Assembly (NCBI RefSeq): GCF_036541335.1
Contig: NZ_JAZHBO010000001.1
Span: 1 to 64,000, forward strand
Length of the DNA stretch: 64,000 nucleotides
From: Aquilutibacter rugosus
Lineage (GTDB): Bacteria; Pseudomonadota; Gammaproteobacteria; Xanthomonadales; Xanthomonadaceae
Direction of reading: 5' to 3'
In this document: piece after piece, positions 32,475 to 40,380 of the stretch
Numbering within the stretch: the first letter of the stretch is position 1
Layout of the letters: every line of letters begins with the position of its first letter
The notes under the pieces: model-generated
What the model saw: the letters and a program-made list of their open reading frames with translations, nothing else
Told to the model about the DNA's origin: nothing
Databases searched by the model: none
Program-made: the position numbers and the translations under genes

Positions 32475-34041
32475 CCAGCGCGTCTGCCATGCCGGCGACG
32501 TGCGCGACGGCCAGCGCGTGCTGCATAGCCTTTGCCAATTCCGAAGTACTTAGCTCCGGCAGCAGATCCAGCAGCCGATCACGGAAGTCTTCCAGTGACT
32601 CACTCTCTTCCAAGTGCTGACGCATCCGGCCAACCCATCCGTCAATCACCGGATCCGCATACTGGCTGAGTAGAGTCACCAGCTGATCCTCGCGGTCGGG
32701 CTCATCCGGCCTACGCTGTTCGCGGTTTGAAGCCTGTTCAACTGGCCGTTGAACGATTGGAGACATCGCGTTTGCGATCTGTGCGGGCACTTGAAGTAGC
32801 CGTACATCCAGCGAGTCACCGGGGTCGGGTAACCCCAGCTTGTCGCGCATTACGGACTCCTCGACGCGCAGACCCATCGGCACAAGCTTCTCCAGCGAAT
32901 TGACAAGCAGCTGCAAGTCTTCGGGCTCGGGTACCACGGTGACCAGCTTCGGGTAACGGCCCGGACCGAAGTTCAGATCCACGAACGGGCGGATCAGGTA
33001 GCGGTTGAGGGTGATGTCGAGCGACATTGCGTCGGCCTTGAGCAGGTCGATACGCACTTCGTTGTGGACCTGCGCCTGCGAAAGTGAGGCGCCATCGTCC
33101 GTGGTCATCGTCTGACCGAGCACCGCCTTGGAAACCTGCCGGTCCCACCAGTCGGCGAGGCGTTCAAAGAAGTCGGCGCTGCCGGCGACGTTGGCCGCCT
33201 GCTCGAACTCAATGCGGGTCGAATCCGGAAGCACCGCCGCGGCGTCACTGCCAAGGCTGCTGACCGCTGCAATCAGTTTGCGAATGTCCTCATCGCGCAC
33301 ACCGGGTCCGTAGCGGCCGACACGCATGGGCAGGCCGTAGATGTCCGCAAACGCCATCCAGTCGCGCCACGTCCACGCTTTGCACATGTAACCGACCGCC
33401 GCGAGACGCGCAAGACCACCGCGTACCGGCAGACCGCTGCGCAGGCGTGGCATGTGGACGATGAACTTGGCGGGCTGCAGTGGCTCACCGAACGCCGGCT
33501 CCTGCTCCGTGAGCAATCGGATCTCGCGACCGGTGTCGCGGTCGAAACGGAAAAAGCGCGGATCCCGATGCTCGATACGTGCCGGGACCCACGGTGTTGA
33601 GCTGCGGTCCCAGATCAGCTCTGCGACGGAGTAGCCCTTGCCGAGCGCGTCGGCGAGGTGAAACACCGCTTCACGGAACTCCGGCCCGCCGATGACCTCC
33701 CGTAGCGCGTCAGCAATTTCCACGTCCCGAGCATCGTCTGAGTACGAGTCGACGCGCATGTCCAGCGCGGCGAGTGCGAGCTTGCGGGTGGAGAGCACCG
33801 ACGCGTAGTGCGGGTCGCGCTCCTCCATCTCCTCGGCAAGCGTCAGGTAGTCGTAGGCATCGCCCTCTGCGGCGCTGCGCAGAATGGACGCGAGGCGCTG
33901 AGGGCCCAGATTGTCGGCGACCGAACTGTGCCACACCTGGCGAATGCCGGTGACGGACGGCCGTGCAACCTCTTCATCGAGCACCTTGAGCTCGATTGCG
34001 TTGCCGTTGTGGTCAAGAATGGTTGAGCGGCGCATGGCCAT
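32458..34041 (-). CDS. Portal protein (Mu gp29 / DUF935 family)
   Basis: A 527-aa protein. RQVWHSSVADNLGPQRLASI, ILRSAAEGDAYDYLTLAEEM, EERDPHYASVLSTRKLALAA, SVAELIWDRSSTPWVPARI and RRPDEPDREDQ are typical DUF935. It forms the ring through which DNA is packaged. ATG 34041 has GGGGA 8-9 nt upstream and is preferred over the in-frame TTG 34047. Lies between terminase and gp30 as in Mu. Confidence 0.95.
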   Translation of the reverse strand: MAMRRSTILDHNGNAIELKVLDEEVARPSVTGIRQVWHSSVADNLGPQRLASILRSAAEGDAYDYLTLAEEMEERDPHYASVLSTRKLALAALDMRVDSYSDDARDVEIADALREVIGGPEFREAVFHLADALGKGYSVAELIWDRSSTPWVPARIEHRDPRFFRFDRDTGREIRLLTEQEPAFGEPLQPAKFIVHMPRLRSGLPVRGGLARLAAVGYMCKAWTWRDWMAFADIYGLPMRVGRYGPGVRDEDIRKLIAAVSSLGSDAAAVLPDSTRIEFEQAANVAGSADFFERLADWWDRQVSKAVLGQTMTTDDGASLSQAQVHNEVRIDLLKADAMSLDITLNRYLIRPFVDLNFGPGRYPKLVTVVPEPEDLQLLVNSLEKLVPMGLRVEESVMRDKLGLPDPGDSLDVRLLQVPAQIANAMSPIVQRPVEQASNREQRRPDEPDREDQLVTLLSQYADPVIDGWVGRMRQHLEESESLEDFRDRLLDLLPELSTSELAKAMQHALAVAHVAGMADALDDSRA

Positions 34042-34043
34042 GT

Positions 34044-35642
34044 TCAATGTCCCCGTTGACGCCAGCCGGCGCCGAGTTTGGAATCGCGGCCGCCATGCAG
34101 CGGTACGCGGTGAAAGTCGATGATCTCGATGTCCTGACGCGTGGCGTAGTGCATCAGTGCCAATGCGATCGCGGAGTCGCCGTGGCGTTTGCCGCCATCC
34201 TGCGATGTGCCCTTGGTATCGGGAACCCGCGCGACGCCGCGGATCATCTTGACCGAGCGCAGGTCGCCCAGCGTGTCCTTGTCGCGAGGGATACGGATCG
34301 TGTCATCTTCGAAGGCTATCTTGAGCCCGGGCATTTGTTCCCGATACCAGCTCTCGGTGAGCATGACGATCTCGATGCGGTTGTAGCCGTACTTCTGTGC
34401 CAGGGACTCTGCAACTGCATGGCCATTTCCACGGCCGTCCACGGCGCCTTTTACCAGTCCCGGCATGCGGTCCAGAATGAACTCCGCGATCTGCGTCTGC
34501 TGCTTGTGCGGAACGTTGCGCAGTTCCACCAGAAAAGGCACCTGGCGGACCAGTTTCTGGTCGACCTGACAGGGCGCCATGACGGTCAGGTCGCTGCTGC
34601 GGCCAAAGTCCTGTGCGAAGTAGCTGAGCAACGCGGCGTCAAGGGACTCGGTTGCAGGGCCGACATAGAACTCCAGCCACTCCTGCACTTCACGCCAGCG
34701 GTCATGATCCGAACGCTGCTCAAAGCCCACCGGACACGTCAGACGGAAAACCGGCCGGTCTTCCATGCGCGACTCGATCAATGACGTGGACAGCCACGCA
34801 CCGCTGCCCTGGGACGGAATGACGTCCAGTTCTTCGGCGGCCGCGTCGCCGTAGAACGAGTAGGTTGACTGCCGCCATTGGTCCTGACCTTCAATCGTCC
34901 AGTGCTTGCCCTGGCGCTGCGCCACCCGGCGGTAGAGTCCGGCCGCGATCGCGTCGTCAAAGCTAATGCGGTGTATCGAGCCCGCGCGCTTGCCGGCGCG
35001 GATCTCATTGACCAGTTCGTTGAACGGGTTTTGGTCGCCGTTGTGCGTACTGATGATGCGGACTTGGCCGCCCCAGATGGTGAGTGCCATTGCCGCTTTG
35101 AGCAGCTCGCCGAGATCCTGATGGAACGCGGCCTCGTCGATCACGACGACACCTTGCTTGCCGCGCAGGTTGGCCGGGCGCGAGCTGAGCGCGACGATCC
35201 GGAATCCGCTGGCAAACCGGATGGTGTAGGTCTTGATCGCCTTTTCGTCGTTGCCGTCCTTGAATACCTCAACGCCCTCCTCGATTTCCTCGGCAGCCTC
35301 GTTGAACACACGCGCCCACATGGCACAGGCTTCGATGTACTCGATGGCCATGTCCATGTTGTAGCCGATGTAATACACATTCATGCCGCCGGCCACGGGC
35401 TGGCTGGCGGCCGTGAGCACGTTGTCACTGGCCTCCGCCCAGGTCAGGCCAATGCGGCGGGACTTCTCAGCCACTTTGAGCTGGGAGCGATCGGCGATCC
35501 ACTCCGACTGGTAGCGCAGCAGGACGGCGTCGTCGAGCCGCTGCAGCTCATTGGCGATCGCAGCCGACAAGGGGCCGATCAGCGGCCCCTTGTCAGTCTT
35601 GCTGCGAGCCGTGCGCGCGCGCTTGGGTTTGGTGCCGGTCAT
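34044..35642 (-). CDS. Terminase large subunit (Mu gp28 family)
   Basis: A 532-aa protein with KSRRIGLTWAEASDNVLTAA (Walker A-like, residues ~60-66), GVVVIDEAAFHQDLGELLKA (Walker B), the coupling motif IISTHNGDQNPFNELVNEI and nuclease acidic motifs (YFAQDFGRSSDLTVMAP; DGRGNGHAVAESLAQKYG). It drives DNA into heads and cuts the host-attached ends (headful packaging). It overlaps the small terminase stop by 4 bp. Confidence 0.95.
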   Translation of the reverse strand: MTGTKPKRARTARSKTDKGPLIGPLSAAIANELQRLDDAVLLRYQSEWIADRSQLKVAEKSRRIGLTWAEASDNVLTAASQPVAGGMNVYYIGYNMDMAIEYIEACAMWARVFNEAAEEIEEGVEVFKDGNDEKAIKTYTIRFASGFRIVALSSRPANLRGKQGVVVIDEAAFHQDLGELLKAAMALTIWGGQVRIISTHNGDQNPFNELVNEIRAGKRAGSIHRISFDDAIAAGLYRRVAQRQGKHWTIEGQDQWRQSTYSFYGDAAAEELDVIPSQGSGAWLSTSLIESRMEDRPVFRLTCPVGFEQRSDHDRWREVQEWLEFYVGPATESLDAALLSYFAQDFGRSSDLTVMAPCQVDQKLVRQVPFLVELRNVPHKQQTQIAEFILDRMPGLVKGAVDGRGNGHAVAESLAQKYGYNRIEIVMLTESWYREQMPGLKIAFEDDTIRIPRDKDTLGDLRSVKMIRGVARVPDTKGTSQDGGKRHGDSAIALALMHYATRQDIEIIDFHRVPLHGGRDSKLGAGWRQRGH

Positions 35643-36172
35643 GCGATCCCCAGAATCTTTTCGCGCATCACCTTGGCCGCCGAGTCACTGAGTCCGCCGT
35701 TGCGAACCTGCTTGGCCAGCTCCTCGCGCTGCGCGGCCAACATTTCTTCCCGCGCCGCGCGGCGAACTTCGCTGGCGTGTTTTTGCTGGCTGACGGCCGC
35801 GCGCGACAGGTCGGCAATCGCGCGAGTCAGTTTTGAAATGTCGACCTCTTCCGGGTCAATCTCCATGTCCAGGAGGACGCTGAAGATCTTCTCCTGGACA
35901 AGACGCGTCAGCGCCTGTCCCATCGCGCCCTCGGAGTCGGGAGATGCCTCGACGATCGCACGCGCCTGGTCGGTGGCAATCTTTAGCGCCGCGCATCGCT
36001 CCTCGAAACCCTGACCGAACCGGTGCAAGGACGATCGGGCAATTTCGAAGCCCTGTTCCGCCAGCCAGTCCGAGAGACCCTGATAGTCGGAGAATCCGGA
36101 CTGGATTAGGCGCTGCTCAAGGGACTGACGGATGTCCTCGGGAAGCTGATGGACCTTCGAACGCGGGGGCAT
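35639..36172 (-). CDS. Terminase small subunit (Mu gp27 / DUF3486 family)
   Basis: A 177-aa protein starting MPPRSKVHQLPEDIRQSLEQ then RLIQSGFSDYQGLSDWLAEQ and GFEIARSSLHRFGQGFEERC: the DUF3486 HTH that recognises packaging DNA. The C-terminal half is helical and charged. It precedes the large subunit with a 4-bp overlap. Confidence 0.94.
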   Translation of the reverse strand: MPPRSKVHQLPEDIRQSLEQRLIQSGFSDYQGLSDWLAEQGFEIARSSLHRFGQGFEERCAALKIATDQARAIVEASPDSEGAMGQALTRLVQEKIFSVLLDMEIDPEEVDISKLTRAIADLSRAAVSQQKHASEVRRAAREEMLAAQREELAKQVRNGGLSDSAAKVMREKILGIA

Positions 36173-36175
36173 GGC

Positions 36176-36487
36176 TCAGTACCACTTGGCCGGGCGGGCA
36201 ATGCCCGGCATGCAGTCGACCGTGTACTCCACGACGTCCACGCCGAATCGCGTCAGCGCAGCGGCCCAGACCGTGGACGAGAGATTGGCCAGCGTGACAA
36301 GCCGGCGGTCTTCGAGGTACTTCAGTTCGCGGCGCAGGCCGTTCGGGGTCAGCGACAGGGTCGCATCGTTGAGGGCCTGCAAAATGACAAGCTCCGACAC
36401 TGCCATCGGGCGGCCGGAGTCCAGCACTTTGAGGATGCGCCAGCGCGCCTGTTCGCGGTGGGCTTTGTCGAGATCAATTTCGTGCAT
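36176..36487 (-). CDS. Mu gp26-like winged-helix protein
   Basis: A 103-aa protein: DKAHREQARWRILKVLDSGR, PMAVSELVILQALNDATLSL and TPNGLRRELKYLEDRRLVTL form a winged helix, ending in TRFGVDVVEYTVDCMPGIAR. This is the FluMu gp26 pattern, located before gp27 as in Mu. Likely DNA-binding in packaging or regulation. Overlaps the upstream gene by 14 bp. Confidence 0.87.
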   Translation of the reverse strand: MHEIDLDKAHREQARWRILKVLDSGRPMAVSELVILQALNDATLSLTPNGLRRELKYLEDRRLVTLANLSSTVWAAALTRFGVDVVEYTVDCMPGIARPAKWY

Positions 36488-36830
36488 TGGTATTTCCGGC
36501 GGAAATGACAAGTTCTGCGAGCTTGTCGAGTTTGTGGTCAATCTGCGTGGAGAAACGGATCCAATCCTCGCGGCGGACATAGGCCAGCGGCAGCTCCTTG
36601 CAGATCCCTTGGAATTCGGTAATCAATACGGTGACGCGTTCGCGCTCCGTCAGAAAGTCCCTTGAAAGGGAGCTGTACTGCTGGTCTCGCGTCTGTGCGG
36701 CGGCGTTAAATTGCGTTTCAACACGCTTTTCAAATTGCGCGAGCAGGATTTTGCCGAAGGCCACAATGCTGCCGAGCCACGCGAGAATGAGGGTGACGAC
36801 AATCGGCGTCGAGAGAACGATCTCAGTCAC
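36474..36830 (-). CDS. Small membrane/coiled-coil protein (Mu gp25 / DUF2730-like)
   Basis: A 118-aa product from a GTG overlapping the Rz stop (GTGA). One N-terminal membrane segment (TPIVVTLILAWLGSIVAFG), then helices LLAQFEKRVETQFNAAAQTR and DWIRFSTQIDHKLDKLAEL. Topology and position between the lysis genes and gp26 match DUF2730-type gp25. Function unknown. Confidence 0.72.
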   Translation of the reverse strand: MTEIVLSTPIVVTLILAWLGSIVAFGKILLAQFEKRVETQFNAAAQTRDQQYSSLSRDFLTERERVTVLITEFQGICKELPLAYVRREDWIRFSTQIDHKLDKLAELVISAGNTNARN

Positions 36831-37215
36831 TGGCGCAGTCCTTCGTCGGAAGGTTGGTGCGCTTGAGCGCGGAGCAATACCAGCGACGTGCCGTTGCCTG
36901 CCACTCCTGGACCGACTCGACCAGCGCCGCGTGTGTCGCCCGGCAGTCGTGGTAGGCCGCCGTGACCGCATCGTGGTTGTCGAGCAGTTCCGGCAACGAG
37001 GACCCCGCAGCCAGGGGCAAGGGCGGACACAGCCGCATCGCGTTTTGCTGGGGTGGTGGCGGGGGCGCTTCCGGAACCGGTGGCGGCACCTTTATTGCTT
37101 TGGTTCCAGTGGCGCAAGATGTCGTCACCGAGATCCAAATAGCGTAGATCAGGATGCTGGCGAAGCAGCGACTCCAGAGACTGCTTTTGCTGTTGCTGGA
37201 ATTTTTCGATCGCAT
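36823..37215 (-). CDS. Rz1: Rz1-like outer-membrane spanin lipoprotein nested in the Rz gene
   Basis: A 130-aa product in a different frame inside the Rz gene. From ATG 37215 it has a basic N-terminus, hydrophobic FASILIYAIWISVTTSC with a lipobox-type VTTSC, then a proline-rich linker (VPPPVPEAPPPPP), the hallmark of Rz1, and a Cys-containing C-terminal part (YHDCRATHAALVESVQEW). It ends 4 nt beyond the Rz stop, so virtually the whole gene is nested. Longer than lambda Rz1 (60 aa). Confidence 0.85.
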   Translation of the reverse strand: MRSKNSSNSKSSLWSRCFASILIYAIWISVTTSCATGTKAIKVPPPVPEAPPPPPQQNAMRLCPPLPLAAGSSLPELLDNHDAVTAAYHDCRATHAALVESVQEWQATARRWYCSALKRTNLPTKDCASD

Positions 37216-37522
37216 GGCGTTGGGTTTCCAGTTGATTGGCGATGGACTCCATGCGACGCGCCGCTTCCTGTCGGCGTATCGATGCCGCAGCCGCGTCTGC
37301 CCGGAGGGCCTCCGCGGCGTCGCTGACTTGCCTGACCGCGTCGACCGCATCGTCGCGCTCTTTCTCTAGGAGGCGGCGTTCCGCACGCTCGACCTTGCCG
37401 GACATCCACTTGTAGGAGGCGTAGCCGCCCGATGCCGCACCGAGCGCCAGTGCCAGCAGCAACGCGCCGGCTGCGTAAGGCCACGCCTTGATCAGGACCG
37501 GGCTGGAGAGGTTCAGGCGCAC
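36827..37522 (-). CDS. Rz: Rz-like inner-membrane spanin
   Basis: A 231-aa frame starting MRLNLSSPVLIKAWPYAAGA, with one N-terminal membrane anchor (PYAAGALLLALALGAASGGYA) and a long coiled coil (KVERAERRLLEKERDDAVDA through FQQQQKQSLESLLRQ). The last ~85 residues (Gly/Arg-rich) are the frame-shadow of Rz1, so only the first ~145 are probably constrained. With Rz1 it bridges the envelope and fuses membranes at lysis. Overlaps the endolysin stop by 10 bp. Confidence 0.82.
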   Translation of the reverse strand: MRLNLSSPVLIKAWPYAAGALLLALALGAASGGYASYKWMSGKVERAERRLLEKERDDAVDAVRQVSDAAEALRADAAAASIRRQEAARRMESIANQLETQRHAIEKFQQQQKQSLESLLRQHPDLRYLDLGDDILRHWNQSNKGAATGSGSAPATTPAKRDAAVSALAPGCGVLVAGTARQPRCGHGGLPRLPGDTRGAGRVGPGVAGNGTSLVLLRAQAHQPSDEGLRQ

Positions 37523-38133
37523 GGCAGCAGTCGTTCCCAGCCGGCGTTGTAGTAACGCGGTTCCAGAACTGTCAGGATCCGGTGCGGGTACTCCGTGTTT
37601 TCCTTATGGGCCCAGCCAGCGCGGACGCGATAGGCCGCGACTGCCTTCCAGCTGTTGGGGTTCGCACCCTTTTCAAATGCCAGCTTGCGCTCGCGGTTGA
37701 GCCAGCCTTCGCCGCCGTTGTACGCACGAAGCATGAACGCCAGCCGGTCACACGTCGACAGCGGTGGCGTAGGCGCCGCGTAACGCGTCACGCGGCGGTA
37801 CAGCCACGCGTCGTAGCAGGCATGTGCCCTAAGGGACCAAGCCGGATCCCACACATCTGGGGTACCAACGGCTGGGCAGACTTGCGGGAGCCACTTGGCC
37901 GTGGCCGGCGTGAACTGCGCGAGTCCCTGGGCGAACGCGGAAGCCGCCTTGGGATTCCAGGACGACTCCTGGTGGATCTGCGCGGCCAGCACCGTAATCG
38001 GTGGCGTCAGTCCAAAGTTGCGTACCGCCTCGCGTTCCAGCTGCAGACGGTACCGCGTGGAGTCGGCCGGCACCTGCGCATGCGCGGCGTTGCCGACGAG
38101 CGCGAGAGCCAGGGCGGCAAACAGGATCCTCAC
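37513..38133 (-). CDS. Exported lytic transglycosylase endolysin (SLT domain)
   Basis: A 206-aa product from GTG 38133, which overlaps the holin stop (GTGA). Signal peptide ILFAALALALVGNAAHAQ. The SLT domain has catalytic Glu in QIHQESSWNPKAASAFAQG, then GLAQFTPATAKWLP and FMLRAYNGGEGWLNRE. It cleaves peptidoglycan from the periplasm; a secreted endolysin goes with a small pinholin-like holin. Start alternatives upstream lack the signal peptide logic. Confidence 0.9.
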   Translation of the reverse strand: MRILFAALALALVGNAAHAQVPADSTRYRLQLEREAVRNFGLTPPITVLAAQIHQESSWNPKAASAFAQGLAQFTPATAKWLPQVCPAVGTPDVWDPAWSLRAHACYDAWLYRRVTRYAAPTPPLSTCDRLAFMLRAYNGGEGWLNRERKLAFEKGANPNSWKAVAAYRVRAGWAHKENTEYPHRILTVLEPRYYNAGWERLLPCA

Positions 38134-38426
38134 GGCAGCAGCGCCACCGCGACGATCGAAGCCGAGACGATCCATGCACGACGCTTCCACGCCGTGCCCC
38201 GCTCAACGCCCTGCAGCACGTGCGGGCGATCTTCCGGACGGAAGGTCAGACGGTCGGCCCAGTAGCCGACGTAAGCGCCCAGCGCCAGTTTGCTCAGACC
38301 CCAGATAGCCAAGCCGGCCTTGGCCGGGTTCAGCGTCAGGACGACGGCAAACGTGATGGCGAAGACCAGAAGCAGCGGCCACGCGCGGCCGAGATCCTTG
38401 AGGTAAAGGGAAAGGTAGTTCTTCAT
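38130..38426 (-). CDS. Putative holin (98 aa)
   Basis: From ATG 38426: MKNYLSLYLKDLGRAWPLLL, then membrane segments AWPLLLVFAITFAVVLTL and GLAIWGLSKLALGAYVGYWA, a charged middle, and WIVSASIVAVALLP at the end. Small size, two to three helices and its place directly before the endolysin indicate a holin that times lysis. It is the first lysis gene downstream of the 38521 palindrome. Confidence 0.78.
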   Translation of the reverse strand: MKNYLSLYLKDLGRAWPLLLVFAITFAVVLTLNPAKAGLAIWGLSKLALGAYVGYWADRLTFRPEDRPHVLQGVERGTAWKRRAWIVSASIVAVALLP

Positions 38427-38520
38427 GCGTGCACCGCCCATTCATGGAAAATGAAATGGCGGGCACGAGGGACCGTCGCGACCCGCCCGGAGCCGCAACA
38501 CACAAGTGGCTCCGTTGAGC

Positions 38521-38537
38521 CTAAAGTGTCACTTTAG
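38521..38537. promoter_or_regulatory. Perfect 17-bp palindrome upstream of the lysis operon
   Basis: ctaaagtg-t-cactttag is an 8-1-8 perfect inverted repeat, 95 bp upstream of the holin ATG and just after the RexB-like gene. A 7-bp stem (cggagcc ... ggctccg, about 38490-38516) lies beside it. Position suggests an activator or repressor site at the lysis/late promoter, for example a Mor target, in the 138-bp gap 38427-38564. Confidence 0.6.
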
Positions 38538-38564
38538 AATGGGTGCTGACGCTGCTGACCTGCG

Positions 38565-39029
38565 TCACTCAATTGACGCGCTGATGATTCCAATGAGTGC
38601 CTTCCCTAAGTCCCAAGTAACATCCAGCGTGTAGATAAACGCGGCTAATGTCACCGTGTTGCAGGCAAGTGCAATCCAATCCTGCGCTGGCCACGCAGTC
38701 CCCTGATTGATCGACAGAGCCAATATTGCGACAGCCACAAGTGATAGCTGTTCCGCGAGTGAAAGCTTAATTTCCTTTACTGACTTCGCAAAAAAGGTCG
38801 CCCCCGATTTCAGACCTCGTTGCGCAGCCATTTCAATCAATTCACGTATTCGCGTCAAAACTAGCGCAATCGTCGTTACATTAAGCGCCAGCAACGCTAC
38901 CTGCAATTGGACCAAATTATCTTTCAGAAAGGTTGAAAGAAACGCCGACCCAATCGTGCGCATGAAGAGCGTGACGACAAATGCCACCAATAGAAACTGA
39001 AGAGATTTCTTGAGGACTGATTTAATCAT
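38565..39029 (-). CDS. Four-helix membrane protein of a two-gene cassette (RexB-like by size and topology)
   Basis: A 154-aa product from ATG 39029 with four likely membrane segments: LQFLLVAFVVTLFMRTIGSA, VQLQVALLALNVTTIALVL, EQLSLVAVAILALSI and WIALACNTVTLAAFIYTLDV. A charged cytoplasmic loop (RIRELIEMAAQRGLKSGATF) lies between segments 2 and 3. It overlaps the 292-aa gene by 8 bp (translational coupling). DNA here is visibly AT-richer than the phage neighbours. Lambda RexB is 144 aa with four TM helices and likewise follows a ~280-aa soluble partner; KwaA of Kiwa is an alternative comparison. Sequence identity cannot be claimed. Confidence 0.7.
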   Translation of the reverse strand: MIKSVLKKSLQFLLVAFVVTLFMRTIGSAFLSTFLKDNLVQLQVALLALNVTTIALVLTRIRELIEMAAQRGLKSGATFFAKSVKEIKLSLAEQLSLVAVAILALSINQGTAWPAQDWIALACNTVTLAAFIYTLDVTWDLGKALIGIISASIE

Positions 39030-39900
39030 CGCCGAGTGTGAAATGGCCAAGTAGACTCTTAATGTTTTCCAGCGTACCGGTCGCCTCCAACTCCACATTC
39101 TCCAACTCTGCGGTTTGAATGCCCTGCTTGGTGCTAACCGTTTTTTTCATTGAACCGTATCGGACTTTAACCGTGATGGAGCCGCCACCCATTGAGGAGT
39201 ACTCCACCAGACCGTTCAATATTTCGTTTTTTGGATCAAGCTTAAGCGCTGCATTGTGGTGGGACTCGATGTCATAGGTTGTCCTCACGGCATTTGTGGC
39301 CTTCGCAAAATCCTTGATATCGTCGCTGAGCACCTTTGACAGGTCCGACATGTTTGGCGTAACAATATCAAAACGGACCTGAACAATGCGGTTTTCGTAC
39401 GTCTTTACGAGATTCCAAAAATCCGCAGCTTTTCGTATCGGTTCGAAGTGGGCTTGCAACTCCTTCTGATACAGCTTGTCATTCACGACCTCTGCAATTA
39501 ATCGGATTGCGGTAGCAGTGGAGCTAAAGGCTTTTGCGCGGCGTTGCACTGCGATTATTTGCTCACTGTCCAACACAATTACATAAACCGATGGGTGGTC
39601 ATCAACCTCAATGGACTCGAGGTCCTCGTTCTCCACTACAACAGTTTTATTTGTTGCGATTCTCAGCAGCAGGTCGTTTTTTGATTCCAGGTCAATCTTA
39701 AAAATTGCCGTCCGATCAGTTCCCCGCTGAGTCGTGTACTGATAACTCTTGGTTCCGGTAAGTGCCTCCCTAAAGTACCTATTCTTATTCGGAACTGTCT
39801 CCTGAGTTGAGACGCCGGGTGCCAACGGCAACTCATCGAATCGATCGATGGGAAGTATTTGATACCGATACAGGTCAAAAACGAGATGTGTCAAGTTCAT
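39022..39900 (-). CDS. Soluble protein of a two-gene cassette (RexA-like by size and layout)
   Basis: A 292-aa cytoplasmic protein without signal or TM. Features by eye: a beta-rich N-terminal part (YRYQILPIDRFDELPLAP, RTAIFKIDLESKNDLLLRIA), the segment DDHPSVYVIVLDSEQIIAVQ, RRAKAFSSTATAIRLIAEVV (comparable in pattern to RexA GFPSFLFVEGDTIGFAR), FEPIRKAADFWNLVKTYENR and a C-terminal part with FDIVTPNMSDLSKVL and GGGSITVKVRYGSM. AT-rich, inserted between mor and the lysis module, so probably horizontally acquired cargo. GGGGA precedes the ATG. Role inferred: superinfection exclusion or other phage defence. Confidence 0.65.
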   Translation of the reverse strand: MNLTHLVFDLYRYQILPIDRFDELPLAPGVSTQETVPNKNRYFREALTGTKSYQYTTQRGTDRTAIFKIDLESKNDLLLRIATNKTVVVENEDLESIEVDDHPSVYVIVLDSEQIIAVQRRAKAFSSTATAIRLIAEVVNDKLYQKELQAHFEPIRKAADFWNLVKTYENRIVQVRFDIVTPNMSDLSKVLSDDIKDFAKATNAVRTTYDIESHHNAALKLDPKNEILNGLVEYSSMGGGSITVKVRYGSMKKTVSTKQGIQTAELENVELEATGTLENIKSLLGHFTLGDD

Positions 39901-39963
39901 TGGTCCCCAGCTGAAAGCAGTTTCGTTCAGCTAAGAATGTTCAAAATCAGCCGCCTCGTCAAA

Positions 39964-40380
39964 TTAGCCCTCATCGAACATGTCGCGCTGCAGCTTGCGG
40001 ATGTGCAGCTTCTGCTGGCGGTTGAGGATACGCCAGATGTGTCGGTGCGTCAGCTTGTACCGCTGCGCGAGATCCGGCACGTTGCCGCGGAACGCGTCGC
40101 GGAAGATGGCGGCGTCACGCACGGCCATCTCCAGCGTATCGCCGCGGGGGATGTACAGGCTCGCGCCGCCCATGTACTGAGCCAGCGCAAGCGTCGCAAT
40201 CTGGGCGAGTTTAAACGCCTCTTCATCGCCTTTTCCGGCGCGTTTGAACGCGGCCTCCTGAACCTCAATGACGCGCACCAGCGTCTTGGCCCACGACTCC
40301 GTGGGGATGTCGTCGCCGGCGTCGAGGATCCGCGCGTCCATCGGGGTGTCCTGAAACAGATCGTCATTGCTGTCGGTCAT
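39964..40380 (-). CDS. mor: Middle-operon regulator Mor
   Basis: A 138-aa protein. The core ESWAKTLVRVIEVQEAAFK, KLAQIATLALAQYMGGASLY, IPRGDTLEMAVRDAAIFRDA and the C-terminal HTH LAQRYKLTHRHIWRILNRQ match the Mor/C transcription activator family. It activates middle/late phage promoters with host RNA polymerase. A separate C gene is not visible, so Mor may serve both steps. Overlaps the GemA stop by 4 bp. Confidence 0.94.
   Translation of the reverse strand: MTDSNDDLFQDTPMDARILDAGDDIPTESWAKTLVRVIEVQEAAFKRAGKGDEEAFKLAQIATLALAQYMGGASLYIPRGDTLEMAVRDAAIFRDAFRGNVPDLAQRYKLTHRHIWRILNRQQKLHIRKLQRDMFDEG

Noticed and set aside
34878..36014. Plus-strand 378-codon frame opposite terminase genes
   Set aside because: Overlaps two certain terminase genes; no motif.
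38565..39900. Direct assignment of the cassette to Kiwa (KwaA/KwaB)
   Set aside because: The four-TM plus soluble design fits, but gene order is reversed and the membrane protein is short; the Rex comparison fits size and order better. Kept only as an alternative.
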